Positions 27,855-37,358 are shown, counted from the stretch's first letter. The stretch: DNA of 64,000 nucleotides from Natrialba asiatica DSM 12278 (GCF_000337555.1 NZ_AOIO01000021.1:50430-114429); one strand, 5' to 3'. The notes: generated from the sequence alone by a model not told the origin. Made by a program: numbers and translations.

Positions 27855-29789
27855 ATGAGTACTGTAGAGCAGCAACTCGACGATTTGCAAGCAGAGATCA
27901 CGAGCGAGTTACCGAGTGATATCTCGGTCTCCTCGGTGAAGTACGAAGGACCGGAACTGGTCGTCTATACGCGCGATCCGAAGGAGTTCGCCCAACAGGG
28001 TGACCTCATCCGGAAGCTTGCGAGTAAGCTTCGCAAGCGGATCACCGTTCGACCGGACCCGAGCGTCCTCTCGCGGCCGAACGAGGCCCGCGAGGAGATC
28101 ATGCAGGTTATCCCGGAGGACGCGGGCGTCACGGACCTCGACTTCCACGCCGATACCGGCGAGGTCGTCATCGAGGCCGAAAAGCCGGGGATGGTGATCG
28201 GCCGTCACGGGTCGACGCTCCGCGACATTACGAAGAACGTCGGTTGGACGCCCGAGGTCGTTCGGACGCCGCCGATCGAGTCCTCGACGGTCTCGAACGT
28301 TCGAAGCTTCCTCAAGCAGGAACGCGACGAGCGCCGGGACATCTTAGAGAAGGTCGGCCGGCAGATCCACCGCGAGGAGATGTCCGACGACGAGTACGTT
28401 CGCATCTCGACGCTTGGCTGCTGTCGCGAGGTCGGTCGTGCGTCCTTTATCCTCTCGACGCCGGAGACGCGCATCCTCGTCGACTGCGGTGACAAGCCGG
28501 GTGCGGAAGGCGAGGTACCGTACCTGCACGCGCCCGAGGCGTTCGGCGCTGGCCCGGAGACGATCGACGCGGTCGTGCTCACGCACGCCCACCTCGACCA
28601 CTCCGCGTTTATCCCGCTGTTGTTCAAGTACGGCTACGACGGCCCGATCTACTGTACCGAACCCACGCGGGACATGATGGGGCTGCTCACGCTCGACTAC
28701 CTCGACGTCGCCGCAAAGGAGGGGCGCACGCCGCCGTACGACTCCGAGAGGGTCCGCGAGGCGATCAAACACTGCATCCCCCTCGAATACGGGGACGTGA
28801 CGGACATCGCGCCGGACGTCAAGCTCACGCTCCACAACGCCGGTCACATTCTCGGTTCTGCCGTCTCGCACTTCCACATCGGCGACGGACTGTACAACGT
28901 CGCGTTCTCCGGCGACATTCACTACGAGGATACCCGCCTGTTCAACGGCGCAGTCAACGACTTCCCGCGCGTCGAAACGCTCGTCCTCGAGTCGACCTAC
29001 GGCGGTCGAAACGATTACCAGACCGACCAGGCGGACTCCGAGGAGAAACTCAAGGAAGTCATCAACGAGACCTACGAGCAGGGCGGCAAGGTCGTCATCC
29101 CCGCCTTCGCAGTGGGCCGATCCCAGGAACTTATGCTCGTCCTCGAAGAGGCCATGCGCGAGGGCGACATTCCCTCCATGCCGGTCCACCTCGACGGCAT
29201 GATCTGGGAGGCGACGGCGATCCATACAACCTACCCCGAATACCTGCGAGACGATCTCCGGGACCGCATCTTCCACGACGACGAGAACCCCTTCCTCGCC
29301 GACGAGTTCAACCACATCGACGGCGGCGAGGAGGAGCGCCAGGACGTCGCCGACGGCGACTCCTGTATCATCCTCTCGACGTCGGGGATGGTCACCGGCG
29401 GCCCGATCATGTCCTGGCTCGGCCACATCGGTCCCGACCCGGATTCGACGCTCGTCTTCGTCGGCTACCAGGCGCAGGGAACGCTCGGCCGACGCATCCA
29501 GAACGGCTGGGACGAGATTCCGACCAGCGAAGTCGGGGCGATGGGGTCCGACAACAGCCGCGGGACGCTCACGCTGAACATGGACGTCGACACCGTCGAC
29601 GGGTTCTCCGGCCACGCCGACCGCGCGGGGCTCGAGAACTTCGTCAAGACGATGAATCCGCGCCCCGAGAAGGTGCTGTGCGTCCACGGCGACGAACGAT
29701 CGGCACAGGACCTCTCCTCGGCGCTCTACCACGACTACAACATGCGGACCTTCGCACCGAAGAATCTGGAGACGTTCCGGTTCCTCTGA
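27855..29789 (+). CDS. Beta-CASP ribonuclease aCPSF1
   Basis: Archaeal homologue of CPSF73, 644 residues, which cleaves the 3' ends of transcripts and drives transcription termination. Two N-terminal KH domains (residues 1 to about 145; KPGMVIGRHGSTLRDITKNV) precede the metallo-beta-lactamase part. That part contains TLGCCREVGRASFIL and HAHLDHS (about 244-250). The beta-CASP domain follows (VIPAFAVGRSQELMLVLEEA, and GFSGHADRAGLENFV near the end). All catalytic His/Asp motifs are intact. Monocistronic. Confidence 0.96.
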   Translation: MSTVEQQLDDLQAEITSELPSDISVSSVKYEGPELVVYTRDPKEFAQQGDLIRKLASKLRKRITVRPDPSVLSRPNEAREEIMQVIPEDAGVTDLDFHADTGEVVIEAEKPGMVIGRHGSTLRDITKNVGWTPEVVRTPPIESSTVSNVRSFLKQERDERRDILEKVGRQIHREEMSDDEYVRISTLGCCREVGRASFILSTPETRILVDCGDKPGAEGEVPYLHAPEAFGAGPETIDAVVLTHAHLDHSAFIPLLFKYGYDGPIYCTEPTRDMMGLLTLDYLDVAAKEGRTPPYDSERVREAIKHCIPLEYGDVTDIAPDVKLTLHNAGHILGSAVSHFHIGDGLYNVAFSGDIHYEDTRLFNGAVNDFPRVETLVLESTYGGRNDYQTDQADSEEKLKEVINETYEQGGKVVIPAFAVGRSQELMLVLEEAMREGDIPSMPVHLDGMIWEATAIHTTYPEYLRDDLRDRIFHDDENPFLADEFNHIDGGEEERQDVADGDSCIILSTSGMVTGGPIMSWLGHIGPDPDSTLVFVGYQAQGTLGRRIQNGWDEIPTSEVGAMGSDNSRGTLTLNMDVDTVDGFSGHADRAGLENFVKTMNPRPEKVLCVHGDERSAQDLSSALYHDYNMRTFAPKNLETFRFL

Positions 29790-29825
29790 TCGGACTCCGA
29801 TCGGGCTCTGGTCACTCTCTCATCG

Positions 29826-29862
29826 GCTCCAACTGAACTCGTCGCTTCTGGTGAGTTGGAGC
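29826..29862 (+). terminator. Inverted repeat downstream of aCPSF1
   Basis: Nine-bp arms GCTCCAACT (29826-29834) and AGTTGGAGC (29854-29862) with a 19-nt loop, 37 nt after the aCPSF1 stop. No T-run follows. It could mark the 3' end of the message or bind a protein; archaeal termination normally depends on U-tracts rather than hairpins. Confidence 0.35.
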
Positions 29863-30002
29863 GGAAAGAACGGGATGGAAACGGAACCGCAAGGTCGCCG
29901 GTTCGACGCCGTCGTTCACGAGCGATTTTCTAACGCAGTGGTAGCTCGGTCGATCCGAACGGTTCGCACGCTTCTATTTGGGTTCGCCACGTAGCATCAC
30001 CG

Positions 30003-31133
30003 ATGGACGAGTTCGCGTCTCAGTACCATCGAGCGCTCGGGATCGGCGAAGCCGCCTTCGAGGGCCTCGAACCGCACCTCGAGCGCCGAAATTACGACGG
30101 ATGCGAGTACCGCCATCTCCCGGATGCCCGTCGCGGGATCGAACGCGGGACCGTGCTGATCGATGGCGAAGTCGTTCGCGGGTTTCCGAAGGTGCCACGA
30201 ACGCTCGTCCTCTCGACCGGGGTCCCGACGCAGTTCGACGAGTACGGTCGGATCGCAGTCGAAGAGAAGTTAAACGGCTATAACGTCCGCGTCGCACGAA
30301 TCGACGGCGACGCGCTCGCGTTCTCCAGGAGCGGGATGGTCTGTCCGTTCACGACGCGAATGCTCGATCGGCTGGTTGATCTCGCCGAACTGTTCGATTC
30401 CTACCCGATGGCGATGGTCTGTGGCGAGATGATCGGCCCCGAAAACCCCTACACCGCACACGACTACCCGGGCGTCGACTCCATCGCGTTTCGTGCGTTC
30501 GACTGGCGCGACCGCGAAACGGGTGACCCACTGCCGGTCCAGGAACGGCGGGCGCGCTACGAGCGCTTCGAAATCCCGCAGACGCCATTGTTCGAGTTCG
30601 TCGCGGTCGACGATGCGCCTGAGACGGTCGATGCCTGCATCCGCGACCTGGACGCACAGCACCGCGAGGGCGTCGTGATGAAATCGCCCGACGGGCGGAC
30701 CCAGTTGAAGTACACGACCTCGGCGTCGACGAAATCGGACCTCGCGTACGCGTTCTCGCTGCCGTTCGATTACGGGCGGCCGTTCATGTTCCGACGACTC
30801 ATCCGAGAGGGGTTTCAGACCGTCGAGTGGGACGAGTCGGATGAGGCCGCCCGGCAGCGCGCTCATGAACTCGGGGAGGCCATACTGCTGTCGATGCGAG
30901 AGACCATCACGACGATCGATGCGGGCGGGACGGTGGGCGAGCGCCACACAGTTCGTGCCAGTACCGAGACGATCGACGTCCTTCTCACCCACCTTCGCGG
31001 CCAGGGACTCGAGATAGACATCGAGGACGACCGTCGCGAGGACGGCGATCGAGTACTGACGTTTCGCAAGCGAACGCCCGCGACGAACGACACGACTCGG
31101 AACTATCTCGAGGGCCACGCCGTCACGGAGTAA
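30003..31133 (+). CDS. ATP-dependent RNA ligase, Rnl3 (Pab1020) type
   Basis: A 376-residue nucleotidyltransferase that joins or circularises RNA in characterised archaeal relatives. Motif I with the adenylated lysine is VEEKLNGYNVR (Lys89). Motif III/IIIa is MVCGEMIGPENPY and IAFRAFDW, and motif IV-V is EGVVMKSPDG...QLKYTT. Length and the C-terminal helical dimerisation region (AHELGEAILLSMRETITTID) fit the Pyrococcus and Methanothermobacter Rnl3 family. Physiological substrates in haloarchaea are unknown. Confidence 0.9.
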   Translation: MDEFASQYHRALGIGEAAFEGLEPHLERRNYDGCEYRHLPDARRGIERGTVLIDGEVVRGFPKVPRTLVLSTGVPTQFDEYGRIAVEEKLNGYNVRVARIDGDALAFSRSGMVCPFTTRMLDRLVDLAELFDSYPMAMVCGEMIGPENPYTAHDYPGVDSIAFRAFDWRDRETGDPLPVQERRARYERFEIPQTPLFEFVAVDDAPETVDACIRDLDAQHREGVVMKSPDGRTQLKYTTSASTKSDLAYAFSLPFDYGRPFMFRRLIREGFQTVEWDESDEAARQRAHELGEAILLSMRETITTIDAGGTVGERHTVRASTETIDVLLTHLRGQGLEIDIEDDRREDGDRVLTFRKRTPATNDTTRNYLEGHAVTE

Positions 31134-31163
31134 CGAGTGCAGCGCCGTGGAAGCGACTACTGA

Positions 31164-31847
31164 CTACTCGCGCGCCGCGCCTGCGATTTCTCGAATGCGT
31201 TCGGCACCCTGTTCGACGTAGCCGCCGTGGTAGCAAAGCGTCCGCTCGATTTCGAGTGTTCCGAGTTCAGCGACCGACTCGAGCGCCCGGTCCATGTCGG
31301 CCGTGAACCGCGGTTTGGGCCCCGAAAGGGGAGCCTCGCGGTCTGCGACGAGGGCGTCACCGGCAACGAGCAATGCGCTTTCGGGGAAGTAAAGCGAGAT
31401 GTGGCCGGGCGTGTGACCTGGCGTCTCGAGCACGTCCATCGGCCCGGCGAGCGTCGGGATCCGGACGCCGGCCGAGAGCGCGATGTCGACCGCAACCGGC
31501 GGATACCGGTCGCCGCTGCTCTTGATCGGAGCCCGATCACCGGTGACGTACGGAACTTCCTCCCGGTGGGCCGCAACGACCGCATCGGTCCGGTCGAGCA
31601 ACGTCGCGAGCGCGCCGGCGTGGTCCCCGTCGTGGTGCGTGAGGACGACCAGCCAGATATCCGCCAGATCGTACTCGAGCGACCGCAAATGCGTTTCGAG
31701 CGCGTCCACAGCCCCGGAATCGGCAGGACCGACATCGAATAGGACCAGTCCACGGTCGGTCTCGACGACCGCGGGGCTAATCGTCAGTTCGCGTCCGCCG
31801 AACTCGACCGTGATCGGAAGCGCATGCAATCCGGGATCGTTCGCCAT
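31164..31847 (-). CDS. MBL-fold metallo-hydrolase
   Basis: Metallo-beta-lactamase-fold protein of 227 residues starting at 31847 (MANDPGLHALPITVEFGGRE). The metal motif is LTHHDGDHAG, a THHDxDH variant, followed by the distal ligands ETPGHTPGHISLY and VAGDALVAD, and CYHGGYV near the C terminus. The family includes glyoxalase II-like thioesterases and lactonases; the substrate is unknown. It is divergent from the terpene-synthase-like gene. Confidence 0.9.
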   Translation of the reverse strand: MANDPGLHALPITVEFGGRELTISPAVVETDRGLVLFDVGPADSGAVDALETHLRSLEYDLADIWLVVLTHHDGDHAGALATLLDRTDAVVAAHREEVPYVTGDRAPIKSSGDRYPPVAVDIALSAGVRIPTLAGPMDVLETPGHTPGHISLYFPESALLVAGDALVADREAPLSGPKPRFTADMDRALESVAELGTLEIERTLCYHGGYVEQGAERIREIAGAARE

Positions 31848-31952
31848 CGTTCGCGGAACTACTCGTCCCCGAAAGATATGGGTACGGGGTCGGTGTGGCG
31901 GACGAAACGACAGAAACATAACCAATTTACGGCCATTTCTACTGGAAACACC

Positions 31953-32999
31953 ATGGGCGATCAGGACGGCGAGCGCTACACACCTGCCATCGGAACCAAA
32001 CCCGACCGTGACGACGACCACGAGTTCCCGACACTCGATATCGAAACTGACCCCATCGACGTCGCTCGGCAGTCGCCTCCCGACTCCCTTTCCGAGTTAC
32101 TCGAGCGATACGACGACGTCGTCGCAGATCGCGACCGGACGCAGTGGGACTGGCTCTACAACGCCTTCCCGGCCTTTCGGCTCTCCTGTGTCGACACCGA
32201 GCGGGCGCGACAGGTCCGGGTCGCAAAACTCCTCTCGACGCTGTTCATCACCGTTGCGGACGACGTCGCCGAACGCCACGGCGATCGCGAAACGTTCGCC
32301 GAACTGGCGAACGTCCCCTTCGATCACCAGCACGCCGACCCGTCCCATCCCGACGTCGACGGGGAAATCGTCCGGTTCGGGATCGACGTCTGGAGTTGCT
32401 TTCGGGGGCTATACGATGACAGTCCCCGCGCACACGAGTTCAGCGAGCAACTCCGTTTCGACGTGCGTCAGGTCCTCGCTGCGATCGAGTACTCCGCCCT
32501 CGCAAACCACAGCCCTGAACTCGTTTCGGAGCACGAACTCTGGCGATACGACGCCTACAACATGATGGTGTTCGTCCACGCCGACACCGATCTTGCGAAC
32601 GCGCCGGCGTTCGATGTCCAGGAGTTGTCCGCGCTTCGGCAGGCCCTCGACAGAACCCAGCGGATGGCTCGGATCGGCAACTGGCTCGCCACCTGGAAAC
32701 GCGAACTCGGCGAGGGCGACTACAGCTCCGGTGTCGTCGTTCGCGCCGTCGAGACGAACGTGATTTCAGCCGCGAGGCTGCGGGGCTTCCAGTCACCCCC
32801 GGTATCCGACGCAGTCGAGGAGGTCGTTCGCGCAATCGAGAACTCGACCGTTGAAGACTACTTCTTGGATTGCTGGCGCGTGGAGTACGCCGACGCAGCG
32901 CGGTTCGGGGAGTCGATAGAAAGCGTCGATCTGGCGGCCTATCTCGACGGGTTCGAGACGATCCTGCGGTCGCATATCGCGACGCGAAACGCGACCTGA
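31953..32999 (+). CDS. Class I terpenoid-synthase-like protein
   Basis: An all-helical protein of 348 residues. Two segments resemble terpene cyclase metal sites. One is an Asp-rich helix end, LLSTLFITVADDVAERHGD. The other is RIGNWLATWKRELGEGDYSS, matching the N-D-x-x-S-x-x-x-E motif except that Asp is Trp. Their order and the helix pattern fit a class I isoprenoid synthase fold. The first Asp motif is short, so this could be a catalytically altered member. It starts at 31953 after an acidic-free leader. Moderately sure of the fold, unsure of activity. Confidence 0.55.
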   Translation: MGDQDGERYTPAIGTKPDRDDDHEFPTLDIETDPIDVARQSPPDSLSELLERYDDVVADRDRTQWDWLYNAFPAFRLSCVDTERARQVRVAKLLSTLFITVADDVAERHGDRETFAELANVPFDHQHADPSHPDVDGEIVRFGIDVWSCFRGLYDDSPRAHEFSEQLRFDVRQVLAAIEYSALANHSPELVSEHELWRYDAYNMMVFVHADTDLANAPAFDVQELSALRQALDRTQRMARIGNWLATWKRELGEGDYSSGVVVRAVETNVISAARLRGFQSPPVSDAVEEVVRAIENSTVEDYFLDCWRVEYADAARFGESIESVDLAAYLDGFETILRSHIATRNAT

Positions 33000-33013
33000 G
33001 TCGGACCGCGAGT

Positions 33014-34183
33014 TTATCGGAGCGCCGACTCGATCGCCTGGTCGAGATCGGCGATCAGATCGTCGACGTGTTCGATTCCGACCGAAACGCGGACGAGTCC
33101 GTCGGTGAGCCCGGCCTCGATGCGCTCCTCGCGCGGAATCGTGGCGTGGGTCATCGGGGCGGGCTGTTCGATCAGGCTCTCGACGCCGCCCAGACTCTCC
33201 GCGAGCGTGAACACCTCGGTGTTCGAGACGACTTCGCTCGTCTCCTCTAAGCTCGCGTCGAGTTCGAAGCTCAGCATGCCGCCGAAGTCGCGCATCTGTT
33301 CGCTGGCGATTTCGTGGCCGGGATGGGATTCGAGACCCGGGTAGTAGACGCGCTCGACAGCCGGCTGCTCGTCGAGCCACTCGGCAACGGCACGGGCGTT
33401 CTCGCAGTGGCGTTCCATCCGAACGGGGAGCGTCTTGGTCCCTCGGAGGACGAGGAACGATTCGAAGGGGCCGGGCGTCGCGCCCACGGAGTTCTGGTAG
33501 AAGCCGAAGCGCTCGTCGAGTTCTTCGTCGTCGGTCAGCAGCGCGCCGCCGACCACGTCCGAGTGGCCGCCGAGGTACTTGGTCAGCGAGTGCGAGACGA
33601 TATCCGCCCCGAGGTCGAGGGGCTGCTGGAGGTACGGCGTGGCGAAGGTGTTATCGATCGCACAGAGCGCGTCGTGATCGTGGGCGATCTCGGCCGCGCC
33701 CTCGATGTCGACGATCGACAGCAGCGGGTTCGTCGGCGTCTCGAGCCACAGCAGTTCCGTGTCGTCCCGGAACGCAGCGTCGATCGCGTCCAGGTCAGTC
33801 ATATCGACGAAGCTGAACTCGATGTCGTAGTCCTCGTACACCTGCGTGAAGATGCGGTGAGTGCCGCCGTAGACGTCGTTGCCGGTCACGACGTGGTCGC
33901 CCGCCGAAAGCAGGTTGAGGACGGTGTTGATCGAGGCCATTCCGCTCGCGAACGCGCGGCCGAACGCGGCGTTTTCGAGGCTCGCGAGGTTGGCTTCGAG
34001 ATCGGTTCGCGTCGGATTGCCGGTCCGGGAGTACTCGTACCCCCGGTGGTCGCCGGGCGCGTCCTGCTCGTACGTCGAGTTCGCGTGGATGGGCGTCATC
34101 AGCGCGCCCGTCTCTCCGTCGGGGTCTTGGCCGGCGTGAATCGACCGCGTTTCGATCCGGAACTGATCGTCGTCGGTATCCAT
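33014..34183 (-). CDS. Cystathionine gamma-synthase/lyase-type PLP enzyme
   Basis: Trans-sulfuration enzyme of 389 residues in methionine/cysteine metabolism. The PLP lysine is in [20 protein letters not shown]. Other family motifs are [20 protein letters not shown] near the N terminus, [12 protein letters not shown], and [20 protein letters not shown] near the C terminus. Synthase and lyase activity cannot be separated by eye. The start at 34183 removes an unrelated upstream extension. It is convergent with the terpene-synthase-like gene (14-bp gap) and divergent from rpl21e. Confidence 0.92.
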   Translation of the reverse strand: MDTDDDQFRIETRSIHAGQDPDGETGALMTPIHANSTYEQDAPGDHRGYEYSRTGNPTRTDLEANLASLENAAFGRAFASGMASINTVLNLLSAGDHVVTGNDVYGGTHRIFTQVYEDYDIEFSFVDMTDLDAIDAAFRDDTELLWLETPTNPLLSIVDIEGAAEIAHDHDALCAIDNTFATPYLQQPLDLGADIVSHSLTKYLGGHSDVVGGALLTDDEELDERFGFYQNSVGATPGPFESFLVLRGTKTLPVRMERHCENARAVAEWLDEQPAVERVYYPGLESHPGHEIASEQMRDFGGMLSFELDASLEETSEVVSNTEVFTLAESLGGVESLIEQPAPMTHATIPREERIEAGLTDGLVRVSVGIEHVDDLIADLDQAIESALR

Positions 34184-34300
34184 ACTGCGGTACGTGTTGC
34201 CTGCGCGGATTATTGTTGCGGACCCGCGTCGGTGCCGACCGATCCGTGCCCCCTCGATGGTCCGTGTCAGTGGCGACCGACCGGAGCGGAAGACGTGCGT

Positions 34301-34307
34301 TTTATAA
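34301..34307 (+). promoter_or_regulatory. TATA box of the rpl21e-rpoF operon
   Basis: TTTATAA, 30-36 bp before the rpl21e ATG at 34337. The expected start site lies within about 8 nt of the ATG, so translation is leaderless or nearly so. Confidence 0.65.
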
Positions 34308-34336
34308 CCATCACCGGTCAAGACGGTCGTACGACT

Positions 34337-34645
34337 ATGCCCAAATCTAATGGCCCTCGTCAGGGAACCCGGAACAAATTATCCAATGATCCGCGAGACC
34401 GCGGTGCATCACCGCCACAGCGAGCGATTCAGGACTACGAGGTCGGCGAAAAAGTCCACCTGAAGATCGACCCGAGCATCCACAAGGGTCGCTTCCACCC
34501 GCGCTTCGACGGTCACACCGGCGAAGTCGTCGGGACGCAGGGCGACGCCTTCAAGGTCGAGATCAACGACGGTGGCAAGAACAAGACGCTCATCGTCACC
34601 GCAGCGCACATGCGCGCCCAGGATCGCTCCGAAGAGCGCGTCTGA
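34337..34645 (+). CDS. rpl21e: 50S ribosomal protein L21e
   Basis: Ribosomal protein of 102 residues, first gene of a conserved archaeal run. The start at 34337 ([20 protein letters not shown]) is the standard N terminus; the longer open frame is shadow. The KOW-like core is [20 protein letters not shown] and [20 protein letters not shown], with the conserved [17 protein letters not shown] end. rpoF follows after 25 bp. Confidence 0.97.
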   Translation: MPKSNGPRQGTRNKLSNDPRDRGASPPQRAIQDYEVGEKVHLKIDPSIHKGRFHPRFDGHTGEVVGTQGDAFKVEINDGGKNKTLIVTAAHMRAQDRSEERV

Positions 34646-34670
34646 ACCGTCGGTACAACGTACACGTACA

Positions 34671-35027
34671 ATGACGATCTTCAAAGAGATCGTCGACGAG
34701 GAGTTCCTGACGGTTTCGGAAACGAAGGAACTGCTCGCCGACATCGAAGCCGACCGCGCACTGGACGAGGACCGTGAACTGCCCTACGAACTCGCTCGGG
34801 CGATCGACCACGTCAACCAGTTCACCGTTCTCGAGCCCGAGGAGGCACAGACCCTCGTCGACGACCTCCAGGACCTGGAGAAAGTCGACGAAGCCACGGC
34901 GTACAAAATCGCCAACCTCCTCCCGCGCAACCGGGACGAACTCCGATCGGTGTACGCACAGCAACGGTACTCGCTGTCCGGAGACGAACTCGACGACATT
35001 CTGAATGTCGTCGCACAATACGCCTGA
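34671..35027 (+). CDS. rpoF: RNA polymerase subunit F (Rpb4-like)
   Basis: Rpo4, 118 residues, forms the stalk of archaeal RNA polymerase with Rpo7. The start is at 34671 (MTIFKEIVDEEFLTVSETKE). The HRDC-like C-terminal half reads VDEATAYKIANLLPRNRDEL and YSLSGDELDDILNVVAQYA. Its position between rpl21e and the DUF655 gene is the standard archaeal order. Confidence 0.95.
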   Translation: MTIFKEIVDEEFLTVSETKELLADIEADRALDEDRELPYELARAIDHVNQFTVLEPEEAQTLVDDLQDLEKVDEATAYKIANLLPRNRDELRSVYAQQRYSLSGDELDDILNVVAQYA

Positions 35028-35066
35028 AAGCGGGCCGACTCTTTAAGTACGCCGTCCCCGTATCAC

Positions 35067-35669
35067 ATGACAATGAGCGAAGTCGATAGCGACGGGACGG
35101 ACGTTCGGCGCGCAGTCGTGTTGGACTACCTCGCACACGGGCTCTCCGATGACGGCCGACCGCAGTACGCGAAGTCACCCGCCGGGTACGCACTCGACAC
35201 TACTGACTTTCGCCTCTACGAAGTCGCATTCGACGAGGACGAACGTCTCACCATCGGCAGCGAAGTCGCCATCGAACCCGCAGCCGAACGCGATATCGTC
35301 ACCGAAGCCAACCGCGTCGAGTACGATGCCCTCTCCTCCGGAGCACAGTCCGAACTCGAGTACGTCGTCGCCGACCTCGTCGAGGAAGACGAACGGCGCT
35401 TCGTCGATTTCTACAACGACGCCCAACCGATTACGCTCCGACTCCACCAACTCAACCTATTGCCCGGGATCGGGAAGAAACTCCGCAACGGCATCCTCGA
35501 CGAGCGAAAGCGAAAACCCTTCGAGAGCTTCGAGGAACTTTCAGAACGCGTCTCCGGCCTCCACGACCCCGACGAGATCATCGTCGAACGTATCATTCAG
35601 GAACTGCGCGACGAGGATCTCAAATACCAGACGTTCGTCGGACGCCACGAACAGGAGCAGAACCATTGA
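35067..35669 (+). CDS. DUF655 family RNA-binding-type protein
   Basis: A 200-residue protein conserved in archaea next to rpoF. The N-terminal part is an S1/OB-like beta domain (YLAHGLSDDGRPQYAKSPAG). The C-terminal part contains a helix-hairpin-helix: LNLLPGIGKKLRNGILDERK and PFESFEELSERV. This pairing suggests nucleic-acid binding, but no function is established. The ATG at 35067 or 35073 can both serve. Confidence 0.9.
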   Translation: MTMSEVDSDGTDVRRAVVLDYLAHGLSDDGRPQYAKSPAGYALDTTDFRLYEVAFDEDERLTIGSEVAIEPAAERDIVTEANRVEYDALSSGAQSELEYVVADLVEEDERRFVDFYNDAQPITLRLHQLNLLPGIGKKLRNGILDERKRKPFESFEELSERVSGLHDPDEIIVERIIQELRDEDLKYQTFVGRHEQEQNH

Positions 35670-35731
35670 CGGACCAGTGACGACTTCCCCGCCTTCTCCC
35701 TCACCCTAAAACGGCCTCTCGGTACGTCAGC

Positions 35732-36193
35732 TCACTCCTGCTCCTGCGGCGGCGTCGTCTGCTGTACGATCGTCAGCCAGAAGTTCTCGACCGACTGAAC
35801 GAATTCGATGAAGTCGTCCGACTCGACCGGCTTCTGGAGATAGTGTTCCGCGTCGATATCGTGTGACTTGACGATCTTCTCCCCCACATCTGAACTCGTC
35901 AGAACGACGACCGGAATGTCGCACAACGCCTCCTCGTTTTTCAGTTCGGATAACACATCGAACCCGCTCGTCCCCGGTAACTGCGGCTCGAGGAGAATGA
36001 GATCGGGTTGTGGTTTGTCACTGTAGGCATTGCGCTGGTGAACGAAATCCAGCGCCTCTTCCCCGTCCGAAACCGTATGCACGCTGTTCGTAAGGCTTGC
36101 GTCCTGGAACGATTCCGTGAAGAGCCGAGTGTCACCAGGACTGGGCTCAACAAGCAAGATTTCGATCGGCTCATCCTCCACATCCAAACTCAT
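35732..36193 (-). CDS. Receiver-domain protein with Glu at the phosphoacceptor site
   Basis: Stand-alone response-regulator receiver of 153 residues, starting at 36193 (MSLDVEDEPIEILLVEPSPG). Fold landmarks are intact: the VVVLTSSD switch Thr99 and HYLQKPVES with Lys121. The phosphoacceptor position, usually Asp in LLDLNLP, is Glu69 (PDLILLEPQLPG). The acidic pair E-D is E-P (Glu16, Pro17). It may therefore be locked in an active-like state or signal without phosphorylation. It lies in opposite orientation inside the rpl21e-ksgA run, with no histidine kinase nearby. Confidence 0.9.
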   Translation of the reverse strand: MSLDVEDEPIEILLVEPSPGDTRLFTESFQDASLTNSVHTVSDGEEALDFVHQRNAYSDKPQPDLILLEPQLPGTSGFDVLSELKNEEALCDIPVVVLTSSDVGEKIVKSHDIDAEHYLQKPVESDDFIEFVQSVENFWLTIVQQTTPPQEQE

Positions 36194-36320
36194 ACACCTA
36201 CATTTGCGCGGGAGGGTAAAACAACGAGGATTCACGCCCATTGCCGATCACACCGACGAGCGGAAACCGGCCCGGACTCGAGACGGTGCGTTTACACCAT
36301 CTCTTCCCATAGCGCCAGCA

Positions 36321-37247
36321 ATGAGAGATCCAGACGGACTGATCGCCCGCGCAGGGGTCCGCGGCGATCCCGACCGCGATCAACACTTTCTCGTCGACGA
36401 CCGCGTCCTCGACCGACTGCCAACCTATCTAACGGACTGTGATCCCGCGAGAACCACCGGTACCGAAGCCACCACAACCCCCGCTGAAACCGCGACCGAG
36501 ACCGAGACCGCTCCCGACACCATCGATACCAGCCACCTCCTCGAAATCGGCGGCGGCACCGGCGCACTCACCGATCGCCTCCTCGAACTCGGCACCGAAA
36601 CCGACCGGGTTACCGTCGTCGAACGCGACAGCGAACTCGCATCCTTCCTCCGCACCGAGTTCAGCGACGAGATCGATGCCGGGCGACTGACCGTGATCGA
36701 GGGCGACGCGCTCGAAGTCGACCTCCCCGAGTTCACGGCGTCGGTGTCGAACCTTCCCTACGGCGTCTCGAGCGAGATCACGTTTCGCTTGCTTCCGGAG
36801 GGACGGCCGCTCGTCTTGATGTTCCAACAGGAGTTCGCCGAGCGGATGGTGGCCGAGCCCGGCACGTCCGAGTACGGCCGGCTCTCGGTATCGACTCAGC
36901 ACTACGCCGACGCCGAACTCGTCGAGTCGATTCCGAAGGAGGCGTTCTCGCCGTCGCCGGCGGTCCAAAGTGCGGTCGTGCGATTGTGTCCCCGTGAGCC
37001 CGACTACGAGGTCGACGACGAGGACTTCTTCCTCCGGTTCGTCAAGGCGCTGTTCACCCAGCGCCGGAAGACGATTCGAAACGCGATCCGGAACACGGCC
37101 CACATCTCCGGACTCGACGCTCCCGAGTCGGTCGTCGATGCGGCCGACGAGGACCTGCTCCAAAAACGCGCCGACGCGATGGCACCCGCCGAGTTCGCGG
37201 CGCTCGCCGAACTCGCGAGCGACGTTGGCGCGCCTGCGGACGGGTGA
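36321..37247 (+). CDS. ksgA: 16S rRNA dimethyladenosine transferase KsgA/RsmA
   Basis: SAM-dependent methyltransferase of 308 residues that dimethylates two adjacent adenosines near the 3' end of 16S rRNA during small-subunit maturation. It starts at 36321 (MRDPDGLIARAGVRGDPDRD). Motifs are QHFLVDDRVLDR, LEIGGGTGALTDRLLE and the catalytic SNLPYGVSSEITF (NLPY). An inserted Thr/Glu-rich loop (ATTTPAETATETETAPDTID) lies before the SAM motif. Confidence 0.95.
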   Translation: MRDPDGLIARAGVRGDPDRDQHFLVDDRVLDRLPTYLTDCDPARTTGTEATTTPAETATETETAPDTIDTSHLLEIGGGTGALTDRLLELGTETDRVTVVERDSELASFLRTEFSDEIDAGRLTVIEGDALEVDLPEFTASVSNLPYGVSSEITFRLLPEGRPLVLMFQQEFAERMVAEPGTSEYGRLSVSTQHYADAELVESIPKEAFSPSPAVQSAVVRLCPREPDYEVDDEDFFLRFVKALFTQRRKTIRNAIRNTAHISGLDAPESVVDAADEDLLQKRADAMAPAEFAALAELASDVGAPADG

Positions 37248-37358
37248 GGAGAAATAAGATCGTACACAATCACGAGTTGTGACCAAATCGGGCGCGAAAC
37301 GAACTGACCGACGGATACTCAAACCTTCAGTGACGAGAGGGTCAGAGACGAACATCCT

